Assembly: GCA_004431415.1 (NCBI GenBank)
Contig: QPMI01000513.1
Coordinates: forward strand, 124,001 to 188,000
From: Cyanophora paradoxa
Taxonomy: Eukaryota; Glaucocystophyceae; Cyanophorales; Cyanophoraceae
DNA: 64,000 nt
Reading direction: 5' to 3'
Notes under the pieces: generated by a model
What the model saw: the letters and a program-made list of their open reading frames with translations, nothing else
Told to the model about the DNA's origin: nothing
Databases searched by the model: none
Program-made: the position numbers and the translations under genes
Shown here: piece after piece, positions 11,101 to 24,500 of the stretch
Position numbering within the stretch: position 1 is the first letter of the stretch
Layout of the letters: every line of letters begins with the position of its first letter

Positions 11101-14100
11101 GGACCGGACCTCGACGCACCGGTACATCTGAAGCCATCGGAGGAAGGGCGGGCGGCGCGGCGCAGCGCGGCGAGGGGCCCGGTCAGCTCGAGGCCGGGCG
11201 AGGGCAGCCGAGGCGGGCTGCAGGAGGCGCGCAGGGCGGGGCGGGGCGGGCCTTCTCGTGGCGGTAGGCGCGGGTCTCGCGGCTCATCGCGAGCGCCGCG
11301 TGCATCGTGTCCGCCGTCGCCCGCACGTTCCACGCTGCCGCCGGCGGGTTCGGATTGGGAGGCCAGGCGCGCTCTCCAGGGCGGGGCCGGCACGGTTGAT
11401 GCGCATGGCGGTGCCGAGGAGCTGCGCCGTCCCCGCGAACTCCGAGATGATCAGCTGGCCCCGGTTCTGCCCCCCCGCCCGCCCCCCCGCCCGCCACGTC
11501 AGCGCCTCGTCCTGGCGTCTTGGCCGGGGGGCGGCGCGCCTCGACCTGGCAGACGATGTACTCCTGGCTCACGAGGTTCATCCCTGCCGCCGCCCCTCGG
11601 AAATGAGCGTGGAGGCGCGGGGCGGGGCGGGGCGGGGCGGGGCGGAGCGGGGCGGACCGTCGCGCAGGGACGTGATGACGGCCGCGTCGGCGATGCTGCG
11701 AGATGCGCGCGGAATCGAGGGAGTCCAGGGCCGCGGGGGTGGAGCGGGGTGGGCGGACGCGTAGAGGGCCGTCTGCACGTAGACACGTGAGCTCTACGGG
11801 GTCATCGGGGGGTACTGGGGAGGGGGGGGTACCAGCTCTTGGAAGTTCACGGACTGGTTGATGTAGCGGATCGGGCTGCCCGCCGTGGATTAGACCAGCG
11901 GTCTGCAGGCGCGCGCGTGCCAAGCGGACGGGAGGCGACCTGTGGTCGAGGGTGCCGTACGTCGAGTTGACGCGCCCGACGAGCTCGTTCACCTGCCGGG
12001 CCCCCTCACGCCCCCACGGGGCCCGGGCGCAGCGAGCGCGCGGGCCTCGGAGCAGAGGTTCTTGTACTCCTCCACGTCCGTCCGCGAGGGGATCGCCACC
12101 TGCGCCCCCGCCGCCTCGCCGTCGCGGGAGGGCGGGGCGCGGGTGCTGGGCGCGCGGGGCGGGTCCGGGCCTGGACGAGGACGGCGGTGCAGCGGTGCTG
12201 CGGGTACCGCGCCAGCAGGCTCTCGAAGGCCTGCACCCCGCCCCGCGAGCCGCTAAGCCGGCGGCGGGGCGGCGGCGGGCCGGAGGCGGCGGACGAGGAG
12301 CTTGTGGGGGAGGCCCTTGATGTAGTCGAGGCGGTCGACGCCGAGGAAGACCCGCTTCCCCTCGAACTGCGCCGGGGCGCCCGGTTCGCGCTCCACGCGG
12401 GGGCGGGGGCGGGGGCGGGGCGCCTGCTGGCGGAGCTCGGCGATGCGCTTGCGGACGGGGTCCGACTGCAGCGCCGCCAGGAAGCCCCCGGGGTCGATCC
12501 CGATCTGCCGCCCCCGCCGAGTGAGGTGGACGGTGCAGGGGCACGCGCGGGCGCGCAGGGGAGGCCGGGCGCACCGGGTAGATGCCGACGGCGACGCGGC
12601 GGCCGGCGTAGTCGACGCCCTGCGGCAGGCGGCGGTCGCGTGGGCGGCGCAGCGGGCGGGGGGCTCGGGGGGCGCGCGCGCACGCCGGGGTTCGTTGCCA
12701 GGCCCAGAATGCGCGTGCAGTTCGTCAGAAAGTGCTGCCCGCAACTCAGAGCCCGTTCGGTTCACTCGGCGAGTTCAGAGAGTGCACCCGCGCGTAGTCG
12801 TACGCTGCCGGCCGAGCGACGGAGGTGCGTGAGGGGCGGGCGGGCGGGCGGGCGGGCGGGCGGGCGGGCTGGTTTGCGAGGGCGCCCGGGTGCGGGCGGG
12901 ACGCACTGTGGAAGCCGACGAGGTCCGAGGCGAGCACCTGCCGGTTACGATCAGAGGCGCAACAAAGGGGCCCGCGGGGGCGGTGGCGGGGGCCGGCGGG
13001 CGGGCGTGCCCCCTCGAGGATCTGGGTGCGGAACGGCAGGACGCGGTACATCTGCGCGCCGGCCGGCGGGCCCGGGCGATCATGATCAGCTTCGCGCCAG
13101 GGTGGCGGTGGGCGAGCGAATGCAAGCGCAGTGGGCGCCTCGGAGGAGGGGAACGGGGTGTGGAGGAAGAAGCTGCGCATGCGGGGGCTTCAGCGGGGCG
13201 GAGGGCGCCGGGGCGGGGCGGAAGGGGAGCGCGCCCGATGGACATGGAGGGCCGCTTCTCGCGGAGGATCGCCGGCAGCAGCATCAAATGGTAGTCGTGC
13301 ACCCACACCAAGTCCCCCTGCCCCGTCCGGCCGGGCCGCCGCGTCAGGCGCCCCAGGGCGGAGAGAAGCAGCAAGCGGCCCGGCGCGGCAAGCCCAGCCA
13401 GAGCCCGAAGAAGGGAGGGAGGGGGGGAGAGGGGGAGGGGGGGAGGGGGGAAGGGGGGGAGAGGGGGGAGGGGGGGAGGGGGAGGGGGGGGAGGGGGAGG
13501 GGGGGAGGGGGAGGGGGGGAGGGGGGAGGGGGAAGGGAAGGGGGTTTAAGAGGTTAAAGAAGGGGGAAGGGGGAGGGGTGGTTAAGAGAGGAGCTCGAGG
13601 GGGGTTAAAGAGGGGGGGAGGGGGGAGAGACGGGGGGGGGAGGGGGGGGGAGGCACCTCGCGGTAGATCTCGAGCACCGCATCAGCGAACCGCTGCGGCC
13701 GGCCTCAAAAGATTCCCGGGGCGGAGGCTACAAATCGGGGTGGCTGGGGGGCGGGGCGGGCCTCGTTGGCGGCGATGTAGGCCTCCCACATGCGCGAGTT
13801 GAGGCGGCGCTCCTCCTCCGCGTCCGATCTGCCGGCCCCTCGGCTCGCCCGGTCCGGTCCGGCGCGGGGCGGCGAGGCGCGCGGGGCGCGGGGCGCGCTT
13901 GCTGAAGGTGTGGAGGGCCACGTAGTGGAAGAGCTGCCCCTCCGCGCGCGCGCTCAGCGGGGCGGCGGGGCGCGCGGGGAGCGGGCAGGGGCGGGCGCAC
14001 GGGCCAGAGGACCTGGTTGCAGAAGCCGTTGTAGAACGAGTCGGCCATGTCCTCCGGCAGGAACACCTGCCCGCCGGCCTTAGCAGCTGCTGCCGAAGGC

Positions 14101-14692
14101 TCAGGGCCGCGCCGCCCTCGCGCACCGGCCAGTTGTTCAGCTCGGAGTAGAGCCGCGTCTTCAGAGTCTGCTGCTCGCCTTCCGGCACCTTCGCGCGCGC
14201 CCCGCGGCGCAAGTTGAGGCACGCCCCGGCGTCGCGACGACGGGCGCCGGCGCGGCTCCAGCGCCAATTCGTACCTCGATGCCGGGCCAGCCGACCTGGC
14301 GGCCCAGGCAGTCAGACGCGATTCGGAGATCAAAAGCGATCTCGGTGCGCGCATACGTATACGCACCCAGGTGAAGTTGCGGCTCTTGAGGCCAGCCAAG
14401 CCCGACACGAGCTGCCGCACGCGTTCGGGATCGGACGAGGAGCGGGGCAAGGGGAGCCGGCGGAGAAGAGAGCGCGCACGCCGCCCGACGAGGCGCGGAA
14501 GTGGTAGTCCCCACCCTTCTTCGTGATTGTGACGGGCGAGCGGTTGCTGATGACGATCAGGTGGCCCGACTCCAGCTTCTTGTCGAGCGACGCGCGGCGC
14601 TCCTCCGCCGTGGTCCCCGTGTGGATTTCCGCGAGCTGCGCAATCGCTCGCTCGCTCCAGCTCCACGGGGGCAAAGCGCAGAACGAGATCAT
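8122..14692 (-). CDS. Bifunctional trehalose-6-phosphate synthase/phosphatase
   Basis: Large minus-strand gene with over 20 small exons. In transcription order the glycosyltransferase-20 part shows VISNRSPV, the acceptor-side YNGFCNQVLWP, LFHYVALHTF, VWVHDYHLMLLP, LASDLVGFHS, GVDRLDYIKGLPHK, VAIPSRTDVEEYK, INQSVNF and LRDG/MNLVSQEYI, so the substrate-binding residues of trehalose-6-P synthase are kept. The HAD phosphatase part follows: CLDYDG joined by splicing to TL, VLFVVSGRN, AEHGLLYRW and AIGDDRT joined to DEDMF. Both halves look catalytically competent, making trehalose from UDP-glucose and glucose-6-P via trehalose-6-P. The start may be 14692 or an ATG at 14759 with a very short intron. 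One intron holds a long polypurine tract. Confidence 0.8.
8589..8620. repeat. (GGGGC)n pentanucleotide array in a TPS intron
   Basis: About six copies of GGGGC on the plus strand lie inside an intron of the minus-strand gene, so the pre-mRNA is CCCCG-rich here. Similar arrays occur near 11618-11657, and as CCCCG on the plus strand near 17547-17573 and 23651-23686 inside introns of a plus-strand gene. Confidence 0.7.
13407..13653. repeat. ~245-bp polypurine (G/A) tract
   Basis: An almost uninterrupted purine run on the plus strand, mostly GGGGGAG and GGGGAG units with a few T interruptions. It lies between two trehalose synthase exons, so it is a polypyrimidine tract in the sense strand of that intron. 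It could form triplex or G-quadruplex structures. Confidence 0.85.
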
Positions 14693-15528
14693 CGCACCCG
14701 TGCTTGCACTTCCCGGATGCGAGCGAGGAGCTCGAGCTCTGCCCCGCTCCGCTGCTCATGCCCCTCCGAAACTTGCACGGACGAGCGCGGGGTCACGTTC
14801 CTGGCGTCACAGTCAAGCGAAACCGCTTGCAGAGCGCCAACGAAACGCCATAGGCGCGGGCGGCTGGCGCAGTCGAGCTCGGGGAGCGCGCGCGGGAGAA
14901 CGGCAGCACAGTCGCATACACATCGGCGCGCGCACCCGGAAGTCTCCTGCAGAAGAACCTCGTGGCCTGCATATGCGTTATGAGAAGCGAGGGCCGCGCT
15001 CCGCAGCGCGCGCCGCACCGAACATGGTTGTCCTTTCGGCACTGGAGCTGCGCCACTCAATTCGCACGCTCAATGCGACTTCTAATCGAACGCAGCGCAA
15101 GCGGGGCGCTCTGGAGCGCTGATCGATCAAGATGAGGTCGCTTGCTGCGGTTCTAGAAGTTGAATACCCCCCGCCGCAGCTCAGCACTGATACCCCCCCG
15201 ACGCGCGACTCAGCGGCGACTGAGGCGACTCCGCGAGAAAGAAGCGTCGGCTGCAGCGAAAAGTTTCACGCGTGAAGCGAGGAAGGCCGAGAGAACGAGC
15301 GAACGTACGCACGCGTTCTGATCAATTCTGCTAGCTCCGCTGATGGAGTGCAGGACGCGCGCCGCGACCCTGCCTATCCTGAACGCGCGAGGCCTAGGTC
15401 CTCTGTATTCGCCCGCTCTGAGCGCCCGCCTGTCATCGATGCAAGCCCGCCTAAGCGCCGTATACGTAGCGCCGTATTGAGCGCTTGTTTACGGTCTTCC
15501 CCGTGATCATAGCCCATTCTTCACGCTC
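14693..15528. other. Intergenic region between two divergent host genes
   Basis: This roughly 0.8-kb stretch separates the 5' ends of the trehalose gene (-) and the signalling gene (+). It may hold a short first exon of the trehalose gene (an ATG at 14759). I see no other convincing coding exon or RNA gene. Confidence 0.5.
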
Positions 15529-18500
15529 GATGTCAACACTTCCTTCGCCCGAGGGCGCTTGGGTCGTGCTGCGCGATGCCCTGCCCCTGTCCCTGGCTGG
15601 CTGGCTCGAGGTCGCCGTCGAGCTAGCTCGTCTAGTCTTCGACCTGCACGAGCAGTCCCCGAGCCTCCTCCTCGACGGCCTCCGCGTGCGCGCCGTTGTC
15701 GAACCCCGCCGCCTATAGCTGGCGCTCGGCGCGCGTTCTCGTACGCGTGCCACCGCAGCTGCAGGCTGATCGCTTCCTCCGCCGCGCAGCCCGGGAACAT
15801 CCGCGTCAGGTTCTCGTCGCCTGACGGAGCGGGTGCGCGTACAAACATCGCGCGAATCTTAACTTGTCGCCGATCCGCATCCGACTGGCCTCGCGCGCGC
15901 GCTGTGCAGGCGTCGATCTGCGGCTGGGGGCGCCAGGAGCGGATCTCGACCCGGACGCGGCGCGAGGCGAGGCCTTCGCGCACGGTTATACTGCGCCCGA
16001 GCTCTCGGGCCGCGCCGGCGCGAGCGACGGCCCCGACGAGCGCACGGTAGGCCTCTGTTTCGAATTCGATTCCGCCGCGGGCCGGCCCGCGCGCTGACGC
16101 CGGCCCCGCGCCCGCCCAGGACTTGTACTTTGCGGGACTGGCGCTCTACGAGGCCCTCGCAGGCCGGCCGCCCTTCTCGGGGTACACCGCCCAGGAGGCC
16201 GTCCACGCCCACCTCGCCAAGCGGTCCGCACACGCCCCCCCTTCGACTCCTGTTCGGTCTCGAAACAACTTCCCTCCTCAACCCCGTCCAGGCCGCCTCC
16301 TGCCTCGCGCCTCCGCCCCGCCTCGGCCGATCGCGTACCCCGCGTCGTCGACTCGATCCTCGACGTGCGATTTCATACCCCTCCCCGCCCGGGTACGGCC
16401 GTCGCGACTTTCGCCGCAGCGGCTGCTGGCCAAGGCGCCTGCGGAGCGCTACCAGAGCGCCTACGGGCTGCTGCAGGACCTCCTGATGTGCGTGTACCCC
16501 CTCAATCCCCCCCCCCTCCCGAGCCGGCGGCCAGGTGCCTCCGGGAGTATGGGGAGAGGGGGGACGTCGCCCCCTTCCCCTTGGGCGCCCACGACCACAG
16601 GCGCGCCGCGCCGCTTCCCCCGGCCCTCTCGCTCGGGCCCTGCTCGAGCCGGGGGCCGGCAGCGCGAGCCTGGCGCGCGGGGATCGCCTCTACGGGCGCT
16701 CGGCCGAGCTGGAGACCGGCCTCGCCGCCTGCAAGCGCGTCCAGGCGCCCGCCCCGCCCCGCACCCTCGCCCGCCAGCGCCCTCGCGCGACGGCCCGCGG
16801 CAGGAGACGGGCCGCCCCGCGCTGCTGGTGGTGCGGGGGCCGCCCGGGGCCGGGAAGACCTACCTGTGCGCCGAGCTGGGCCGCCGCGCCGCCGCCGCCG
16901 GCCTCGCCTCCCGCGTCCTCGCGGGGAAGGCCGACCAGTACAACCGGTGCGCCTCCCCCTCCGCCTCTTCTTCTTCTGCGGAGGCGAGCGGGGCGAGGGG
17001 GGCGGGCAGGGCGCCCTTCTCGACGTGGCTGCGGGCGGTGGAGGCGCTCGTGGGGCAGGCCCTCGCCCTCCCCGGCCCCGCCGCCCGCGACTGGCGCGCC
17101 GCCTTCGCCGCCGCCCTCGGGGCACGCCCCGCCCCGCCCCGCCCCGCGCTTTTCCCCGGCCGACCGGGGGCAGGAGGACGCGCGGGTGCTCGTGGACGTC
17201 GCGCCGGCCGCGCGGCTGCTCCTCGGCAGCGTGCGCCCCGCCCCGGCGCCCCGCGCGCCCTAGGCCTCCCTCCCAGCCGGTCGCGCACAGGAGCTGCCGC
17301 CGCTGCCGGAGCTGCCGGTGGCGGAGGCGCAGGAGCGCTTCCGGGCGGCCTTCTGCGCCCTCCTGCGCGCCGCCGCCGCCGGCCCCGCCTCCCCCGCCTC
17401 CCGCAAGCGCGGGCCCGACGGGCGCGCCGCCCCTCCCCCGCGTCCTTCCCTCCCGCGTCCTCACGGGGCGCGCGCAGGCTGGCCCGGGAGGGCGTGCCCC
17501 CGGGCTGTCCCGCCCTCATCGTGGTCCTCGACGACTGCCAGGCCCGCCCCGCCCCGCCCCGCCCCGCCCCGCTCTGGTCTCGGCCCTGACCGCCGGGCGG
17601 GGCGGGCAGTGGGCGGACGGGGAGAGCCTGGCGCTGGCGGAGCACCTGCTCGGGAGCGCGGCGCTCCCGCTGCTCCTCTGCGTCACCCTGCGCGACGGAG
17701 AGGCCGTCGACGCCATCGCCGCCCTCGAGTTCGTCGAGCGCGCGAGCGGCCTCCACCCGTGCGCCGAGCTGCGCGCCGCGCCCCTCTCCCCCGGCGAGTG
17801 TGCAGCCCTCGTCCGCGACGCCGTGCGCCCCGCCCGCTCCGCTCCGCTCCTCCGGCTCCCCTCGTGAGGCCGGCGCGCAGCTCGGGTCCGGCGTCCCGCG
17901 GGGGGAGGGCGGCGATGCGCGCGTGGCGGCGCTGGGGGCGGCGGTGCACCGGAAGACGGGGGGCAACCCGCTGCACGCGACCGCCTTCCTGCGCGCCCTC
18001 CACGAGCGGCGCGCCCTCCGCTTCGACCACCGCGCCGCCCGCTGGCACTGGAGCCAGGCCGAGGTCGAGGCCGAGCGGGCGCGCCCGGCCCCTCGTTCCC
18101 CGGACTCCTCCGAGCGGCGCCCTTGATCGACCGCGCGCGCAGGAGGGCGGCACGGTGGTGGAGATGATGCAGCGCCTCCTGCGGGCTCTGCCCCAGGCGA
18201 CCTCGCGCTCGCTGCTGCCGGCGCCCCTCGCCCGCTGCCCGTTCACTTGCATTCGTTCGTCGGTCAGGAGACGCAGCGGGTGCTGCAGGTGGCGAGCTGC
18301 TGCGGCGCCTCCTTCGACGCCGGCACCCTCGCCCTCATCGCCGGCCTCCCCCGCCCCGTGCGCGACGCGCCAATGCCGCGCCCCACGCCCGACCGACCGG
18401 CCGAGCCGTTGTCGCCGCCGCCGGCAGGCGATCCTGGAGCGGCCGCGGCCGGCGCTGGCGGCGGGGCTCGTCGCGCTGCGGGACGCGTGCCCGGCCGGTG

Positions 18501-21500
18501 TGCCCCGGAGGCAAAGCCGGCGGAGGGCTGCGGGGAGGCGGGGGCGGGCCCCCCGGCGCCGCCGGCGCCGCCGGCGCTCGCCGACGCAGTCTTCGTCTTC
18601 CGGCACGACAAGATCCAGCAGGCGCCCAGCAGACTTCGACCCTCAACGCTTGTCGAAAGTTTGCTGAAGCTTGGGCTCGGACTGGGCGCAGGCGTCGCAC
18701 GACTCGCTTGACGCGCGGGAGCGGCGGGCGGCGTGCCTCCGCGCCGGCCTCCTCCTCTTCACCTCCTGCCCCGACCCGTGCGCCCCTTCTATCGGCGTTT
18801 GGGCATGGGTCTCGACGGGGCGCTGCGTTCGAGTCTCGGTCGGGCAGGGCGCAGCTGGAGAACATTTTCGAGGTGGCGAACCTGATCAACGCGGGGCTCC
18901 CGGCGCCGCCGGCGGCCGGCCCGAGCACCCCACCGGCGCCGGTGCTGCTGCTGGCGGCGGGGCGAACGCGCTGGCGGCGCTGCGGGCGCGGCGCTGCACG
19001 GGCTACGCGCGGGCCCTCGACTACGCCTCGCTGGGCCTGGCCGCCCTCCGCATGGCCGAGGCCGCCCCGCCCGACCGGCCGGCGGCCGCCTCGAGCTCGG
19101 AGGCGGCCGCCCCGGGCGAGACGGAGGAGGCGGAGCCGCTGGACCTCGCCTCCCCGCGCTCCGTCGAGTTCGCCCTCCAGGTCCTCCCCGTCGGTTTCCC
19201 CCGATCGCGAGAGCTCTCCGCCTTCTGGAAGTGCCCGAGCAACTCCGACGCGAATTGAGCGCGAGGGAACCAGCGTTCTCGTCGGGCTAGATCTGAAATT
19301 TAGAATGTGCGGCGCTATTAGATTGAGCTTATCCTGAAGGGGCGTTCCTGTTGGGCTGATCGAAGGGGCGCGCGGTGCCAGGTGGTGGTGGCGGAGTGCG
19401 AGCACCTGCGGGGCGGCTTCGAGGCCGCCGCCGCCCGCTTCGAGGCCGCCTGGGCCCTCGCCGCCTCCCGCCCCCAGCGCCTCCGCGGTGCCCCGCGCGC
19501 GCCTCCCAGCGGCTCTCGCCTTCGACTCACGGGGACTCACGGGGGCGGCAGTGTACCGAGGCCGGGTTGCGCTGCTGTCGAGCCAGGGGCGCTTCCGGGA
19601 GAGCTACGAGGCCGGCGTCGAGTGCCTCGCCGCCCTCTGGGGCGTCCGCATCCCCCTCGGTGCCCTCCGGACCCCGCACCTCCCGCACCGTCAGATCTGA
19701 TCTGATCATCCGATCCGATCCGATCGGGTCCGCCTCAGACGTGACGATGGCGGACTACGAGCGGGAGTTCGAGGCCCTCGTCGCCGCCATCTTCGCCCTC
19801 CAGGCCCGCCCCCGTCTGCTTGCAGAGTTCCCCGCCCCCGCTCTTCTCGCGTGCTCTGCTCGGGTGCCGAGGTCCCGCATGCAGGCCGACGCAGAGGACC
19901 GGAGCCCGACGCCGCCGCCCGGGGCGGCGGGGCCCGCTCCGAACCCGCGGGCGGGGCCGGCGGCTCTCACCGACGTCCTCTGCAGCCTCCCGGACTGCTC
20001 CGACCGCGGTGCGCACTCGCACGGAGCGTTTGAATTCAGTTTATATCTCGGCGCCTATGACGCGGAGGGCGGGGCTCGCAGAGACGCTGGATCTGCTGCA
20101 GGTGGCGGGCGAGGCGGCCCTCTCCGCCGGCTACGCCGCCGCCTGCGCCGTCTTCGGCACCATCCCCGCCCGGTCCGCGCGCGTTCCCCCGCTGCACATT
20201 AGCTCCCCAGTTCCGCGGCCCGATGCCGCCTCGCAGGGCCCTACGGCTGAGCTTGCGGCACGGCGTGGGGCCCCAGACGGCCTTTCTCTGCGCCATGATC
20301 GGCCAGGCGCGCACACGCTTCGACGTTGCCCGGGCGCCTGCGCTGGGTGACGGCTGCTCGGGCGCGCAGTTTGGGTCGGTGCTGGACCGCTTCAAGCCCT
20401 ACGCCTTCCCCTTTGCTGAGGTCCTCCGCGCCCCTCTCGATCTGCGGCGGGCCGGGGCTGCAGCTGCCCCGGCCGGGCCCCGGCCCTCGCGCCCCGACCC
20501 GGTCCGGTGCGGCAGGTGTCGATCCGCTTCCTGGAGCGGGACAGGGGCATGCGCCCCCGCAACCGCGTCAACGTGCGGCCGCGCCCGCCTCCGCCCCGGG
20601 CCCGCCCGCGCCGCGTCCTGCGACCCGCCGGCCGCGGACGCAGGCGCTCCTCTGGACATCTATCGCCTCCGTGTGGGGCGTGCCCTACTCCGCCTCCCTC
20701 GCGGTGCGCGCCGCCGCGGCCCTTCGGACTCCCTGCCCTCCGCCAATCGCGACCTCGTGCTTGGCAGTACTCTGCGGAGGGGATGCCGCTGGCGGTGGAG
20801 GCCGGCGCCATGGTCGAGGCCGTCTGCTTCGGCATCGTCCAGGCGCGCCCCTGAAGAGCGAAATTCTAGCGAATTAAAGCGGTTTAGGTTTATTTGTGGA
20901 CTACTTGCCCACATTTATGAAAAGGTTTGTCAAAGTTCTGGCTTGGGCTCGATTATGCCCGCATTCGCAGGTGGTGAACGCCTTCGTCGTCGAGCGCCTG
21001 GACGCCTACGAGAAGCGCCGTGCGCGGCCGCGCAGCGCTTTACTTGCGGGCGCTCTCCTAACTGAACGCCGCCGACGCGCCTTTGCAGTGGAGGCCGTGC
21101 TGGGCCTCTTCGCGCAGACGCGCAGCGGCCTCATGGCCCTCGTCTCCGGCCCCTTCCTTGCCGCCGCCCACGCCCTCCGCGTGTGCTCCGCCCCGGCGCA
21201 GCGCTCTTCTCCCGAGCTTGAGGGGCCGCGGGGGGGCGCAGGGGGCGCCCGACGACGCCGGCCTGGGCCCCTTCGCCCTCCCCGCTGCCGGTGCCGCCGC
21301 CGGTGGCGGAGCTGGGCGCCGGCCGCTGTGGGCGGAGCTGGACGCCGCCAAGTTCGAGGCCGACCTCGCCTCCCTCCCCATGTGCTGGTGCCCTCCAACC
21401 CAGCGCCCCGGAAAGAGCAGCGGCCTTTTTTACCCACGCGCACGGGCACGGCGGCAGGGCGAGCAGCTTCTACTGCTTCGCGGCGATGGTCCGCTTCTTC

Positions 21501-24500
21501 GTCGCCGGCAACCTCCCCGCCGTGCGCGACCCGCCCCTCCCAGCGCGCGGACCTCCGCGTTCCCACGCGTTGCGCGTTTTGCGCGCGGGCCGGGCGGCCG
21601 CTCGGCCTAGTTCAGCTCTCTTAGAATTTCCTGTCGAGGCCTGGGATGGCGGCAGATGTGGCGGGTGGCGGCGGCGTACGAGGCGCTGGGGGCCGACCCC
21701 ATCGACGTCCGCCAGGCCGTCTCCTGCGGTGCGCGCGCGCCGCTCCCCCGCCCCCGCCCCGCCTCGTCTAGCTTTGCACACCGGAGGCCCGATCTCTCGA
21801 GCTTTGACCCCCCGCGCATCCCTGCTCGAGGTTCTTAAAAGAGCGAACGATGAATCCAATAAGCTTAAGCATAAGATTTTGAGGCCGCGCCCGCACGTCC
21901 GGGCTCTCCTCGACGGGCCCTGCAGAGCAGGAGATCTCTCTCGCAATGGGGCTTGCCCTCGGCTCCCGCCTCTCCCCGGGGCCTGCGGCGGCCGGGGCGG
22001 ATCCTGAACCCGGCCCGAGCCCCCTCGAGCGCGCGCGGCTCTCCGGGCGGCTCGCGTTCTACGCGGGGCGCGGTGCGGCGCGAGCGCGCGGGGCCCCGGC
22101 TCGCGCATCCTCACCCTGCGGCGCAGCGCGGGTGAGCGCGGAGGCGGCGCCGCACAACTTCCGCTCCTGGCACCGCCTCCTGCAGGCCGAGCAGGAGCGC
22201 GCCGATGGCGCCGCCCTCGCGGCCCTCCGCTCCTACGAGGCCGCCCGCGCCGCCGCCGAGGAGGCCGGCTGCCGCCTCGTCGCCCTCGCGGCCGGCGAGC
22301 GCGCGGCGGGGCTCGCCGCCGAGTGCGACCTGCCGGCCGCCGCCGAGGGCTACGCCGAGGCGGCCGCCCGCACCTGCGACCGCTGGGGCGCCGCTGGCAA
22401 GGCCGCCGCGCTCCGCGGCAGGCGCGCCCGCCTCCGAGTTGAGGACGCAGCGCGCTTCTGACGCTGCCCCGCAGGCGCCTCCCGCCGCCGCCCGCCGCCG
22501 AGGAGGAGGAAGAGGCGGCGCCGCCGTCGGGTGCGACGGAGGGCGAGCTGCAGGGCGGCGGGCATGGGTACGCGGAGGCGGACACGGCGTCGATGGAGAC
22601 GGGGACGGGGACGGCCTCCTCCTTGGCGGGGCCCGACGCCGGCGCCGCCGCCCCGTCTCTCTCCTCCCTCTCCCGCCCCTCCAGCAGCGGCTGGCCCTGC
22701 TCCTCCGCCCACAGGTCCGACATCGGCGCGCCTAACTCCGATCGAGCGCCTCTGACTTTGCCTGCACGTGCATTTTTCGCGCGCAGCGCGTCGGTGTCGG
22801 CGTGGCAGCAGCACGGGCGGGATGCCGCCACCTCCTCCGCCGCCTCCGGCGCCGGCTCCGCCGCGGGGGCCCGCCGCGAGGTCCTCCGCTCGGGGCCCAC
22901 TGTCGGCCCCGCGGCCGCCGCCGCCTCCCACAGCACGACCCTCCTCCAGGTGCCGTGAGGGCTCGTCGGGGCCCGCGCATGCGAGATCGCGAACGAAACT
23001 CCCGCGCGGCAGGGGCGCTGCTGCTCGCCGGCGAGTCGCCTGCGCCGCTGCGCGCGCTGGCGGAGCGGCTGCTGGCGGCCGCCATCGAGCTCGGCGGCGC
23101 CCAGCGCGGCCTCCTCATCCTCGAGCGCGAGCCGCCGGGTGCCGCCGCCACCGCCGCCGTCGCAGGCCCGGCGCACGTGCGCGCGCGTTGCTGGCCGTGG
23201 GCCCCGCTTCGCTCAAGGCCTAGGGGCGGCAGAGTTTGAGCGCGGCGCGGCGGGAATACTTTGTGGAGGCCCGCGGGGAGGTGGTCGACGCGTGCGCGCC
23301 TTCTGCGCCCTCTAGACTGCAGCTGCAGCCAACACCTGCGAGCGCGTGCGCGCAGGCTCGAGCAGCCGCCCCGCCCCACGCACCGCATCCACGTCGAGGG
23401 CGGCGCCTCGCGGCCGCTGGCGGAGTGCGGGGCGCTGCTGTGCGTGCGGGCGGCGGAGTGGGCGCTCTGCTGCGGGCGCCCCGCCTGCCTCCGCCGCGAC
23501 GCCGACGGGACGAGTGGCGCGCCTGCCCGCCTCCCCGCCGCCCCGAGCTCGCCTAACGCTGCGGCAGGGCGCCGCTGGAGCTGCGGTCGGACCCCTACGC
23601 GGCCGCCGCCGGCGTGCAGTCCCTCCTCGTCCTGCCCCTGCCCCTCCAGGCCCGCCCCGCCCCGCCCCGCCCCGCCCCGCCCCGCCTCCGGATCCAATTG
23701 TGCGATCCGCCCGCCTTCTCTGATCGCCGGCCCGGTGCTTGTGTGCAGGGCCGCACGATCGGCGCAATCTACCTCGAGAGCCGGTGAGCCGGCGCCAGCG
23801 CACGCAACCGGCCGCGGCCCCGCCCCGGCCAGCAGCAGCACTGCTGGAATTTATTATTGATGTGAAATGAGATCGATCTCCGTGCGCGCAGGCTGCTGCG
23901 GAGCGCGTTCACGCCGCCGGTCGTCGATGCCTTCTCCGCCCTCGCCCCGCAGGCGCGCGCATGCGCAGCCTCCCGCCCGCGCCCTCCGGCCCCGCTCCGG
24001 GGGATCCTCCCCCCGAGCCGGCCGAGCGCAGCTGGCGGTGGCGGTGGCGAACGCGCGGCTCCACGCGGCGCTCCGCCGCGCCCGCGACGATCTCGCCTCC
24101 CTCCTCGGTCCGCCCCCGCCCCTCTGCATCCCTTCAGATTTGTGGCTGACGCGCCATCCGCTGCGCAGCGAGTGGTGCGCCACATGCACGCACTTGCTTT
24201 ATTCTCTTAAATTCGAATACTAAGTTCCCTGCTCTCGCAGCGCCCGACGCCATCCTTGCGGTTGACAACGAGGTATGCCGGGCGCAAGCGCAATTTTTAG
24301 AACTGGAGGGAGCACTTAAAAACATATTCGGATGGCTCACATGGTGCGCGGCAGCTGGCGGTGGCGTTGGCGAGCGGGGCGGCGGGACGCCTGTGGGGCG
24401 GGGCCGGCCCCCTCGTCGGCCGCAGGCTCCCCGACCTCCTCTCCCTCCCCCCGGTCCGCTGGGCTCACCTTTAATATTAGCGATCGGGCCGAGCTCCCGC

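Noticed and set aside
2189-24000. Many long open frames on both strands of the GC-rich region
   Set aside because: Stop codons are rare at this GC content. Where real exons with recognisable motifs exist they occupy one frame with GT-AG junctions; the others are shadows with low-complexity Arg/Pro/Ala text.
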